A stretch of DNA of 64,000 nt from Rhodococcus sp. 06-462-5 (GTDB lineage Bacteria > Actinomycetota > Actinomycetes > Mycobacteriales > Mycobacteriaceae): contig NZ_NOYD01000001.1 in NCBI RefSeq assembly GCF_002258315.1, positions 372,001-436,000 of the forward strand, in the 5' to 3' direction. Positions 17,323-25,110 of this stretch are shown here, piece after piece. How positions within the stretch are numbered: the stretch's first letter is position 1; each line of letters begins with the position of its first letter. The position numbers were made by a program, and so were the translations under genes. The notes under the pieces were generated by a model. That model made no database searches, had not been told where the DNA came from, and saw only the letters and a program-made list of their open reading frames with translations.

Positions 17323-18081
17323 CTACTCCGGGTCGATCGCGTCGGCCTGCGCGGTGAGCAGCATGTGCAACAACTCCGGCGGTAGGGCCAACGGCGGCAT
17401 CGAACCGAGGGTGATGGAGTTCTCGGCATCGCCGTTGAGCTCCGTCACCTCGTCGTGCAGTCTTTCCATCTTCTCGTCGAGCTTGTTCGCGCTCTCGGCG
17501 GCCTCGGTCAGTTCGGCCAGCAGAGTGGGCGGAATTTCTCCGCGGTACTTGTAGAAGATCTTGTGTTCCAAGCTTGCCCAGAAGTCCATCGCGATGGTGC
17601 GGATCTGCAGTTCGACGAGCACCGGTTGGACGCGGTCGGACATGAACACCGGAATCTCGACGATCAGGTGCAAACTCTTGTAGCCGTTGGGTTTCGGGTT
17701 CGCGATGTAGTCCTTGATCTCGACGACGCGCACATCGCTCTGGCTACTGAGCATGTCGGCAATGCGGTACGTGTCGGAGATGAAGCTGCAGGTGATGCGC
17801 ACTCCTGCGACATCGAAGATGTTCGCCCGGATCGCATCGAGGTTGAGGGAACAGTTCTTTCGCTTGGCCTTGTCGAGAATGCTCTCGGGTGTCTTCAACC
17901 TCGACGAGACGTGTTCGATGGGGCTGTAGCGGTGAATGTGGGTGAATTCCTGCTTGAGGATGTTGATCTTGGTGATCAGCTCGTCGATCCCGAACTTGTA
18001 GCTCATCATGAACCGCGTGAAATCGTGTCTCAGTTGACCCAGGTCGACCGCGGTTTCACTGTTCTTCATGACCTCGTTCAT
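17323..18081 (-). CDS. RelA/SpoT-domain protein, small alarmone synthetase-like
   Basis: 252 aa, synthetase domain only with no HD hydrolase, TGS or ACT domain. (p)ppGpp-synthetase motifs are SSRLKTPESILDKAKRK, IFDVAGVRITCSF (Asp90), YIANPKPNGYKSLH (125-138) and VELQIRTIAMDFWASLEHK (Glu157, Gln159). A coiled C-terminal helix follows. It is expected to transfer pyrophosphate from ATP to GTP/GDP. The start at 18081 is abutted by a perfect palindrome, and the upstream zinc-ribbon gene on the same strand overlaps it by 26 bp, so the two are probably co-expressed. Confidence 0.88.
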   Translation of the reverse strand: MNEVMKNSETAVDLGQLRHDFTRFMMSYKFGIDELITKINILKQEFTHIHRYSPIEHVSSRLKTPESILDKAKRKNCSLNLDAIRANIFDVAGVRITCSFISDTYRIADMLSSQSDVRVVEIKDYIANPKPNGYKSLHLIVEIPVFMSDRVQPVLVELQIRTIAMDFWASLEHKIFYKYRGEIPPTLLAELTEAAESANKLDEKMERLHDEVTELNGDAENSITLGSMPPLALPPELLHMLLTAQADAIDPE

Positions 18082-18364
18082 GGACACGATTGTCCACGAC
18101 GGCAGGTCGGGCGCGCGCGGCGCGCGAATCGAAGCTCGCATCACTGCACGACGGGCCGAGTTCGGGAGTGAATCTCACGAGGCCGCAGGATTGGCACTGA
18201 TGCGTCCGGTGATGCCCGAGCTCACACGAACATGCCCGTGAACCGACGAGAACCGAACCGGCGACGAGCCGATGACCGTTGCCACACCGCGTCGGTGCTC
18301 TCTCGGCCCACCTGTCTCCGACGCGGTACAGAGAGCCGGCCGCAGGCTCTGGTTCGAGTGCCAT
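18056..18364 (-). CDS. Zinc-ribbon-like small protein
   Basis: 102 aa. Central cysteine/histidine cluster TRCGNGHRL then ACSCELGHHRTHQCQSCGL suggests a metal-binding ribbon. Start at 18364 has GAAGGCGG about 8 nt upstream; an in-frame GTG at 18391 is an alternative. It resembles small actinobacterial proteins of the form CxNGH...VLVG...GHxTxxC. The 3' end reads into the start of the alarmone-synthetase gene. Function unknown. Confidence 0.65.
   Translation of the reverse strand: MALEPEPAAGSLYRVGDRWAERAPTRCGNGHRLVAGSVLVGSRACSCELGHHRTHQCQSCGLVRFTPELGPSCSDASFDSRAARARPAVVDNRVHERGHEEQ
18081..18096. promoter_or_regulatory. Palindrome at the alarmone-synthetase start
   Basis: TGGACA-CGAT-TGTCCA, a perfect 6-4-6 inverted repeat touching the start codon. 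It could be an operator or an mRNA hairpin that hides the initiation region. It also lies inside the 3' end of the upstream reading frame. Confidence 0.45.
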
Positions 18365-18494
18365 CGCGCGCGACCGCCTTCGAGAATCCACGTCGTTCGA
18401 TCTGGACCGCCCGAAGTGGCTCCGCTGGCCGCATCGCCAACTCCGGGGGCACGCTCAGACTAACAGAAATCGAACGTGTGTTCTAACTCGTGGG

Positions 18495-18650
18495 TCAAAA
18501 CCAGGTCTTGCGGCCACCGACTGCGCGGCCCATCGAACCGAGCAACGTCAGAACCGCGCCGACGACCACCAAAATGATGCCGATAGTCGTCAGAATTGAA
18601 ATGCCGGCGAAATAGCCGATGAGGGCGAGGATGATTCCGAGAACGATCAT
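18495..18650 (-). CDS. 51-aa membrane peptide, DUF6131-like
   Basis: Reads MIVLGIILALIGYFAGISIL and ends LGSMGRAVGGRKTWF. Two hydrophobic segments (about 2-20 and 22-40) are joined by a tight turn and end in a basic tail. AGGAG precedes the ATG at 18650. This matches the small actinobacterial DUF6131 proteins, often induced in stress. Function unknown. Confidence 0.75.
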   Translation of the reverse strand: MIVLGIILALIGYFAGISILTTIGIILVVVGAVLTLLGSMGRAVGGRKTWF

Positions 18651-18743
18651 GACTACTCCTGGTGCCAAAGTGAGCCCGCTACCGACGAATTGCCGATGGG
18701 ACCGAAGCTACGCCACCGAGATGGAGGAATGGTCACAATTATC

Positions 18744-20693
18744 CTATTCTCCGGCATCCACTCTCGCTGCGAGGAATGCTTCCGGATCGATCAGATCCGC
18801 CTGCCCGACGATCGATCCCAGGTCAGCGATACGTTCGATACCGGTAAGCACCATCTCCTCTTCCACCGTGCCCTCGGCGTAGCCGTAGTAGCAGGTCGAC
18901 GTCGTGTGGTTGTGGTCCTTGTCGATGCGGTTCGCCCGGCCCTCGATCTGCCTGATGTCGATGGGTGTCCACCTCGGGTCGTGAATCAGCGTCACGCGTG
19001 GGGCGAGGGTCGACACCGTCCCCTCCGGAAGCAGTAACTCGTTGGTGTGCAGATTGATCGCACTGGTGGTGGTCGACACGATGACCGACGCGTCGCCGGT
19101 CTGAAAGCGTCTGATCGACGCCTCCTGCTCGGGGCTGCTCATGGAGCCGTCGACGACTGCGACATCGAGACCCTCGTCCCGCAGTGTCTGCGCGAGCGCA
19201 GCGACCGACTCCCGATAGAACATCGAGACGAACACTTGATTGCCGGCCTTGACCCACGTCCGTACCTGATCGGCCGACGCGGGAATGCGCAAGTACGAAC
19301 ACTTCTGGCGAAACCGCAGCGTCGCGGCGCGAGTGCTCGGGTTCTTCTGCAGCACCCGCTTGCCGCCGACGGCCTTCCAGATCGGTAGCCCGACTTCCTT
19401 GCGGTAGTCCACCCACGCAGAGTTGTACAGCCGCTTCTGGGCGGCAGTGAGTTCCTGCCCGAGCGGTTCGCGGGGAGTCGGCGGCGAGGGACGCGAAATC
19501 GACCACGGCACAGTGCCTCCCGACAGCCAGCCGTGCACGGACGCGATGTCACGTGCGCGGCGGGCCGCGTCCTCGGGCTCCCAGCGCCACGTCGTCAACC
19601 CCGTCGTCGCCTTGCCCGCCTTCACGGCGAACCCGGATTCGATGAGGAACTCGGCCCACTTCATCGTCACCGCGTACCCGAGGTACTCCTCGTCGCCCAG
19701 GATCTCGACTCCGCGACTGCGCTCCACCGCCCGAGCCATGTACGCGAAGTGCAGCGGCTGATAGCCGGGCGTGGCAGACATCCACACCACCGAGCGAGCA
19801 GCCTCCTGATACCGCCAGAGAATCTGAGACTGCTGCGATTCGATGTTCATCAACGCATGCGACTCGTCGGCGATCACCACATCGATGTCGAACCGCAATT
19901 CACCGAGTGAGATGGTCCGTTTGTTCTGTGTCCGTTTGCGTTTGCCCAGGTCGGTCTCCGGCGGAACGGACAGAAGCTTCTTCGTCGACTGGTAGGTGAT
20001 GAGCAGCCAACGCTTTCGCTCGGACGGCTCGATGTCCGCCTCGCTGTCTGCAATGGTTCGACGCCACCCCGGCAACGCGCCCTTGGGGGCCACCACCAGC
20101 ACCGTGCCGATCTCGGCGGCCGACATCTGCCGGACGGCCTCGCACACCGCGAGGGTCTTGCCCAGACCCGTCGAATCCATCTGCGCGAAGTACGGGAACC
20201 CGGCCTCGAGGGCGGCGAGATGGCGTCGTACGGATTCGAGTTGGGTGTCACGCGGCTGCATCGCCCGCTCCCGCACCACCTCGTCACGCCAATTCTCGTT
20301 GGCGTCGTCCTCTAACCACCGCTGCAGGCTGTACGGCATCGACTCGTACGGCTGCAGATACTCGGGCAATTCGGTGCCGTAGTACGCGAACACCCGAGGA
20401 CCGGGATACCAGCGCGCCCCGGCCGCGCCTGCCGCCGACCGATCCTCGAACGGGACGTCCAGCACCCAGACGCGCTCACCGGGATCGGGCACCCGAAGAT
20501 CGGGGGCAGAGGTCTTGCGCGGTGAGGTCTTGCGCGGGGCTGCCCGCTTGCGAGGTGCGGCCTTCTTCGCCGCTGGTTTCTTGTCCGCAGGCTCACCGTT
20601 CTTGGCGGCCGCGAACTTTCGCGCAGCGCTGCTCTGCCCGGCCTTGACGGTGCGGGCAGTGGTGGATCGGGCTGTGCGTCTACGAGGTGGCAT
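18744..20693 (-). CDS. SF2 DEAD/DEAH-type helicase with basic tail and DUF5710-like domain
   Basis: 649 aa. Residues 1-65 are Lys/Ala/Pro-rich like a histone H1 tail (KKPAAKKAAPRKR). Residues ~70-105 read VWVLDVPFEDRSAAGAAGARWYPG, like DUF5710. The SNF2-like ATPase core has a Walker A DSTGLGKTLAV, a DESH box (IADESHAL), motif III SATP, and motif VI QIEGRANRIDKD. Probably an ATP-dependent DNA translocase or helicase. The ATG at 20693 starts the basic tail; the frame stays open upstream but only as antisense to other genes. The role is uncertain; relatives occur in actinobacterial chromosomes and phages. Confidence 0.85.
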   Translation of the reverse strand: MPPRRRTARSTTARTVKAGQSSAARKFAAAKNGEPADKKPAAKKAAPRKRAAPRKTSPRKTSAPDLRVPDPGERVWVLDVPFEDRSAAGAAGARWYPGPRVFAYYGTELPEYLQPYESMPYSLQRWLEDDANENWRDEVVRERAMQPRDTQLESVRRHLAALEAGFPYFAQMDSTGLGKTLAVCEAVRQMSAAEIGTVLVVAPKGALPGWRRTIADSEADIEPSERKRWLLITYQSTKKLLSVPPETDLGKRKRTQNKRTISLGELRFDIDVVIADESHALMNIESQQSQILWRYQEAARSVVWMSATPGYQPLHFAYMARAVERSRGVEILGDEEYLGYAVTMKWAEFLIESGFAVKAGKATTGLTTWRWEPEDAARRARDIASVHGWLSGGTVPWSISRPSPPTPREPLGQELTAAQKRLYNSAWVDYRKEVGLPIWKAVGGKRVLQKNPSTRAATLRFRQKCSYLRIPASADQVRTWVKAGNQVFVSMFYRESVAALAQTLRDEGLDVAVVDGSMSSPEQEASIRRFQTGDASVIVSTTTSAINLHTNELLLPEGTVSTLAPRVTLIHDPRWTPIDIRQIEGRANRIDKDHNHTTSTCYYGYAEGTVEEEMVLTGIERIADLGSIVGQADLIDPEAFLAARVDAGE

Positions 20694-20709
20694 CGGATCC
20701 AGTCTGTCG

Positions 20710-20731
20710 TACGGTGTGCACGAACACCGTA
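20710..20731. promoter_or_regulatory. Inverted repeat between helicase and amidotransferase genes
   Basis: TACGGTGT, 6 nt, ACACCGTA, an 8-bp perfect inverted repeat in the 48-bp divergent region, immediately before the AAAGGAG of the amidotransferase gene. Possible shared operator. Confidence 0.4.
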
Positions 20732-20741
20732 AAGGAGCCCT

Positions 20742-21455
20742 GTGACATACACGAACGACCCGCGCGCCGTAGTACTCGTCCACGATCAGGATCCGGCTCT
20801 CGCGCGCCGCGACATCGGCACCCTCGACGCCGAATTGCGCAGCAGGGGTTTCCAGTTGGACGTGCATTCCTTCGACCACAGCCCCGGCACCGCACCGCCG
20901 TCGCTGTCCGACGCGCAGTTGCTGGTGGTCATGGGCTCGCCGGACGCTGCGTACGACGACACACTGACCTGGCTCGCGCCGGAAATCGCATACGTACGGC
21001 AGGCCATCGACGCGCAGGTCCCGATCCTGGGCGTCTGTTTCGGTGGTCAGTTGCTCGCTCGGGTGATCGGCGGCAGCGTTCGCAGGTCCGAGCATCCCGA
21101 GTACGGTTTCGTCGACGTCGAGACGTCCGATCCCGAGCTCATCGCCCCGGGCCCGTGGATGGAGTTTCACGGAGACACCTTCGTCGCTCCCCCGGAGGCG
21201 ACGGTGATCGCCCACAACGAGGCCGCGCAACAGGCGTTCGTCCTCGGACCGCACCTCGGACTGCAATTCCACCCCGAAATCGACCTCGACACCTACGACG
21301 CGTGGGCCGCTGCGTGGGACCGCGACGGCGTCGAACATGCGGTGGACGTGCACGGCATTCGCCGCGCCATCGCGGACGCCGAACCTGCAGCTCGGGCGCG
21401 TTGCTCGGCTCTGGTGGACGCATTTCTCGCCCGATCCTCGGCGGTGCCCCGGTAG
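20742..21455 (+). CDS. Class-I glutamine amidotransferase-like protein
   Basis: 237 aa, GTG start with AAAGGAG. Cys99 in ILGVCFGGQ, His176 and Glu178 in LQFHPEID form the GATase-I triad. No synthetase domain is attached, so it resembles stand-alone amidotransferase-like or gamma-glutamyl hydrolase-like proteins. First of three same-direction genes with short gaps; the next starts 9 bp later. Confidence 0.87.
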   Translation: MTYTNDPRAVVLVHDQDPALARRDIGTLDAELRSRGFQLDVHSFDHSPGTAPPSLSDAQLLVVMGSPDAAYDDTLTWLAPEIAYVRQAIDAQVPILGVCFGGQLLARVIGGSVRRSEHPEYGFVDVETSDPELIAPGPWMEFHGDTFVAPPEATVIAHNEAAQQAFVLGPHLGLQFHPEIDLDTYDAWAAAWDRDGVEHAVDVHGIRRAIADAEPAARARCSALVDAFLARSSAVPR

Positions 21456-21464
21456 GGTCGAACG

Positions 21465-22643
21465 ATGACCGAGGCCAGGCCCAGCAACTTCAGCGATCAC
21501 CAACTCGGCATCTACGCCGCCGGGATGTTCGCCCAGCAGACACCGTCGATCACCACCAACCTGGCGCGGCTCGAGGACCAGGCTGCCGAGAAGCTCTCGC
21601 CCGAGGCTCTCGGCTACATCGTCGCCAGCGCGGGCAGTGGCTCGACGGCTCGTGCGAACCGGGCTGCTTTCGACAGGTGGGCCATCGCACCGCGGATGCT
21701 GCGCAGCTCGGCTGCCCGCAACCACGCGTGCACCGTGCTCGGCACCGACATGCCTGCACCGCTGCTGATCGCTCCCGTGGGCATTCAGACCCTCGCCCAC
21801 CCCGACGGTGAGCTCGCCACCGTCCGCGCAGCTGCGGAACTCGGTGTGCCGTACATACATTCGACGCAGGCCTCGCATTCGTTCGAGCAGATTGCCGAGG
21901 CGGGCGGCGACGCTCCCCGCTGGTATCAGCTCTACTGGCCGACGGACGAGTCGGTGCTGCTGAGCTTCCTGCAGCGCGCGAAGGATTCCGGTTTCAGCGC
22001 GCTGGTGCTGACGCTCGACACCACCTTGCTGGGCTGGCGGCCCGCCGATCTGGACCGTGGTTACCTCCCGTTCTTGGCCAACCTGGGTATCGAGAACTAC
22101 CTCAGCGATCCGGCGTTCCAGGCCGGGCTGGCACAGCCCGTCGAGGAGAATCCCGTTGCTGCCGCGATGCATTGGGCGCAGATGTTCCCCAACCCGGGTT
22201 TGTCGTGGAAGAACCTCGCGTTCCTGCGGGAGCACTGGGACGGCCCGATCGTGCTGAAGGGAATCTGCACGGTCGACGACGCGCGAGAGGCCGCTGCGCA
22301 CGGAGTCGACGGCATCGTCGTCTCCAACCACGGCGGTCGTCAGATCGACGGGGCCAGAGCATCACTCGACGCGTTGCCGTCCATCGTCGACGCCGTGGGC
22401 GACCAGCTGACGGTCCTGTTCGACTCGGGAGTGCGCACCGGGGCCGACATGGCCAAGGCCCTGGCGCTCGGTGCCGATGCGGTACTGCTCGGCCGCCCGT
22501 TCCTCTACGGACTCGCACTCGGTGGGCAGGAGGGCGTGGCGCACGTATTGCGTTGTCTTCTGGCCGAATTCGATCTGGTGACCAGCCTGTCCGGCCATAC
22601 CGGTGCGGGCGAGCTCGGCCGCGACTCGATCATGGAGTCCTGA
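21465..22643 (+). CDS. FMN-dependent alpha-hydroxy-acid oxidase, lactate 2-monooxygenase-like
   Basis: 392 aa TIM barrel. FMN/active-site residues: Lys265 (IVLKGI), His289 and Arg292 in SNHGGRQIDG, and DSGVRTGADMAKALALGADAVLLGRPF. The length and the N-terminal helical segment fit the lactate 2-monooxygenase branch, which converts lactate to acetate, CO2 and water. A plain oxidase or dehydrogenase is also possible. Its stop overlaps the next start (TGATG). Confidence 0.87.
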   Translation: MTEARPSNFSDHQLGIYAAGMFAQQTPSITTNLARLEDQAAEKLSPEALGYIVASAGSGSTARANRAAFDRWAIAPRMLRSSAARNHACTVLGTDMPAPLLIAPVGIQTLAHPDGELATVRAAAELGVPYIHSTQASHSFEQIAEAGGDAPRWYQLYWPTDESVLLSFLQRAKDSGFSALVLTLDTTLLGWRPADLDRGYLPFLANLGIENYLSDPAFQAGLAQPVEENPVAAAMHWAQMFPNPGLSWKNLAFLREHWDGPIVLKGICTVDDAREAAAHGVDGIVVSNHGGRQIDGARASLDALPSIVDAVGDQLTVLFDSGVRTGADMAKALALGADAVLLGRPFLYGLALGGQEGVAHVLRCLLAEFDLVTSLSGHTGAGELGRDSIMES

Positions 22644-23938
22644 TGGAGTGGACGAAGCACGCCATCTGGTGGCACCTGTACCCGCTCGGATTCACCGGCG
22701 CACCGGTGCACGGCTGGGACGGTGAATCCCAAGCGGATCTGCACCGGCTGAACAGAATCGAGAAGTGGCTCGACTACGCACTCGAGCTCGGCGCGTCGGG
22801 CATCGCCCTCGGTCCGATCTTCGAGTCCGAGAAGCACGGCTACGACACGGTCGATTACTACCACGTCGACGGCAGACTGGGCACCGACGAGGACATCGAC
22901 TCGCTGATTGCCGCAGCGCACTCCCGCGGCCTGAAGATCATGTTCGACGGCGTCTTCAACCATGTGGCGCAGAGCTTTCCGAAGTTCCGAGAGGCACTCG
23001 ACGAGGGCCCGGACTCCGAGGCCGCGCAGTGGTTCCACCTCGACTGGTCCGGCGACGAGCCGACGCATCGCAACTTCGAGGGCCACGACGAACTGGTTGC
23101 GCTCAACCACGAGAGCCCGCACGTGCAGCAGTACGTCGTGGACGTGCTCTCGCACTGGCTGGGGCGCGGCGTCGACGGCTGGCGGCTCGACGCGGCATAT
23201 GCGGTGTCGCCACGCTTCTGGGCCGCGGTACTGCCGAAGGTCCGGGAAAAGCACCCGGACACATACTTTCTCGGCGAAGTCATTCACGGCGACTACGACC
23301 GAATCGTCTCGGCCTCCACGCTGGATTCGGTCACCCAGTACGAGCTGTGGAAGGCAATCTGGAGCGGTCTGAGCGAGAAGAATTTCTTCGAGCTCTCCCA
23401 TGCGCTGGAGCGGCACAACGGGTGGCTCGACGCCTTCGTCCCCGCCACGTTCGTCGGAAATCACGACGTCAATCGCATCGCCAGCGTCATCGAGGACGAG
23501 CGACATCTGTTGCACGCGTTGGTGGTTCTGTTCACCGTGGGCGGTATGCCGATGATCTACTACGGCGACGAGCAGGCGTTCAGGGGCATCAAGGAGGACC
23601 GCGTAGGCGGCGACGACGACGTGCGTCCGGAGTACCCCGACACGTCCGAGGATCTCGCCCCGTACGGCTGGCCGGTGTTCCGAATTCACCAAGAGCTGAT
23701 CGGGTTACGGCGGCGAAACCCGTGGTTGTACTCAGCCCGCACCGAAACTCTCGAACTCACGAACACAGCACTCGTCTACCGAGCTTCTGCGGACGGCGAG
23801 TCGATCACCGTGGCACTGAATCTCGGCGACGACGCGATCGACTACGCGGTCGAGGGCAGCGAGGTGCTGGCCGGGGAAGCGGGCCTGAACGACGGGCGAG
23901 TGAACGTTCCGCCGCACGGCTGGGCCGTCATCGGCTGA
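22643..23938 (+). CDS. GH13 alpha-amylase-family glycosidase
   Basis: 431 aa. Conserved regions: region I DGVFNHV, region II GWRLDAAY with nucleophile Asp183, region III FLGEVIHGDY with acid Glu212, region IV FVGNHDVNR with Asp275. A short beta-domain ends at the C terminus. There is no signal peptide, so it is cytoplasmic and likely acts on oligosaccharides or trehalose/glycogen-derived sugars. Translationally coupled to the lactate monooxygenase gene, which is an unusual pairing. Confidence 0.9.
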   Translation: MEWTKHAIWWHLYPLGFTGAPVHGWDGESQADLHRLNRIEKWLDYALELGASGIALGPIFESEKHGYDTVDYYHVDGRLGTDEDIDSLIAAAHSRGLKIMFDGVFNHVAQSFPKFREALDEGPDSEAAQWFHLDWSGDEPTHRNFEGHDELVALNHESPHVQQYVVDVLSHWLGRGVDGWRLDAAYAVSPRFWAAVLPKVREKHPDTYFLGEVIHGDYDRIVSASTLDSVTQYELWKAIWSGLSEKNFFELSHALERHNGWLDAFVPATFVGNHDVNRIASVIEDERHLLHALVVLFTVGGMPMIYYGDEQAFRGIKEDRVGGDDDVRPEYPDTSEDLAPYGWPVFRIHQELIGLRRRNPWLYSARTETLELTNTALVYRASADGESITVALNLGDDAIDYAVEGSEVLAGEAGLNDGRVNVPPHGWAVIG

Positions 23939-24121
23939 CTGCCCTGGCCGCTTTCGCGCGGTCGAAGAATGCCGGCAGATGCGGCAGCTGTTCGTCGGTG
24001 ACGGTGAACTTCATTCGGTCGCCCGCTAGCCGATGCGGTGGTCGAGGACGAAAATGACGTTCTCGTCGAGGCGATACTCCAGGTAGACGCGTTCGGCCCT
24101 GGCGGCACAGTAACTTGTCAT
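23928..24121 (-). other. Gap with two tiny open frames
   Basis: The region 23939-24347 has no ordinary gene. Its left part holds two minus-strand micro-frames: 24026-24121 (31 aa, MTSYCAARAERVYLEYRLDE...) and 23928-24014 (28 aa, MKFTVTDEQLPHLPAFFDRA...), separated by 11 nt. Their composition looks protein-like and the second overlaps the GH13 3' end by 11 bp. Neither has a clear RBS. They may be micro-proteins or the remains of a frameshifted gene. Confidence 0.3.
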
Positions 24122-24210
24122 CGTCGTATTCGGGTGTCTATCAACTGGGCTAGAGAACCGTATCGACGGCAATGCAGCGCCCAACCGAGGCCGGTGGGTA
24201 CAGTCGAGCG

Positions 24211-24286
24211 CGACACGGGGTGCCCCCAGGGGCTGAGAACACACCCGTCGAACCTGATCTGGTTAGGACCAGCGAAGGGAATGTCG
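24211..24286 (+). ncRNA. TPP riboswitch (THI element)
   Basis: Diagnostic segments occur in order: P1 strand CGACA, CGGGGTGC, GGCTGAGA, ACCCG, GAACCTGATCTGGTTAG, ACCAGCGAAGGGAA, then the P1 return strand TGTCG. These match the thiamin-pyrophosphate aptamer consensus closely. About 61 nt separate it from the SDR start codon; there CCTC at 24326-24329 could pair with the purine-rich AGAGGCGAGG just before the ATG, suggesting translational control. No thiamin-synthesis gene follows. Confidence 0.95.
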
Positions 24287-24347
24287 TGACGTTTCGGTAT
24301 TTCCTGTCCTTCGCGTGGGTCCCGACCTCGAACGAGAGGCGAGGCGC

Positions 24348-25109
24348 ATGAAATTCGACGAGCAGACGGTCTTGGTGACCGGCGGTGGCCGTGGACTGGG
24401 AGCAGCGATCACGGCGGCATTCTCAGGTCAGGGTGCGCGCGTGGTGATCGATTACCGCAACAGCAAAGATGCTGCCGAAGCACTGGCGGACCGACTCGGC
24501 GAGAACGCGATCGCAGTGCAGGGTGACGTCACCGACGAAGGCGATGTGGCTGCACTGTTCGACACCGCCCGTGCACACTTCGGCACCCCGATCACCACCG
24601 TCGTCAACAATGCGCTGGCCGATTTCTCCTTCGCCGGCGATGCCCGGCCCAAGGCCGACACCATCACCTGGGAACGCTTCGACGCTCAATTGCGTGGCAG
24701 CGTCCGCGCGGCGTTGCTCACCACCCAGGCGGCACTGCCGGGTATGCGCGAGGCCGGGTTCGGTCGAATCATCAACGTGGGCACCAACTTGTTCCAGAAT
24801 CCGGTGGTGCCGTACCACGACTACACCGCCTCCAAGGCCGCACTGCTTTCGCTGACCCGCACTCTGTCCGCGGACCTCGGTGCAGACAACATCTCCGTCA
24901 ACATGGTCTCGGGCGGACTGCTGCGCACCACCGACGCCAGTGCCGCTACCCCGGTCGAGGTGTTCGACTTCATCGCCGCCTCCACTCCGCTGCAACGCGT
25001 CACCACGCCCGAGGAGTTCGCCGATGCCCTGCTGTTCTTCGCTTCGCCGTGGGCGCGGTCGGTGACCGGCCAGAATCTCGTCGTCGACGGCGGCTTGGTC
25101 AAGAACTGA
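24348..25109 (+). CDS. SDR-family oxidoreductase under TPP riboswitch
   Basis: 253 aa classical SDR. TGGGRGLG cofactor motif (residues 11-18), VNNALADFSF in place of NNAG, active-site YHDYTASKAALL (YxxxK) and GLLRTTDASA. 3-oxoacyl-ACP-reductase-like. Start at 24348 has GAGGCG; an upstream GTG (24315) would run through the riboswitch expression platform. Riboswitch control implies a role connected to thiamin or its precursors. I recall THI-linked oxidoreductases of this type from comparative studies (provisional name oarX), but cannot verify that here. Confidence 0.88.
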   Translation: MKFDEQTVLVTGGGRGLGAAITAAFSGQGARVVIDYRNSKDAAEALADRLGENAIAVQGDVTDEGDVAALFDTARAHFGTPITTVVNNALADFSFAGDARPKADTITWERFDAQLRGSVRAALLTTQAALPGMREAGFGRIINVGTNLFQNPVVPYHDYTASKAALLSLTRTLSADLGADNISVNMVSGGLLRTTDASAATPVEVFDFIAASTPLQRVTTPEEFADALLFFASPWARSVTGQNLVVDGGLVKN

Positions 25110-25110
25110 C

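Noticed and set aside
15730-17385. 551-codon frame inside the DHA2 exporter
   Set aside because: Frame-shifted shadow, Arg/His-rich, without hydrophobic helices.
20694-22331. N-terminal extension of the helicase frame to ~1195 aa
   Set aside because: The extra part is antisense to the amidotransferase and lactate monooxygenase genes; the ATG at 20693 begins the plausible basic tail.
24026-24244. 72-aa minus-strand gene across the riboswitch
   Set aside because: Its N-terminal half is antisense to the TPP aptamer; only the last 31 codons look at all protein-like.
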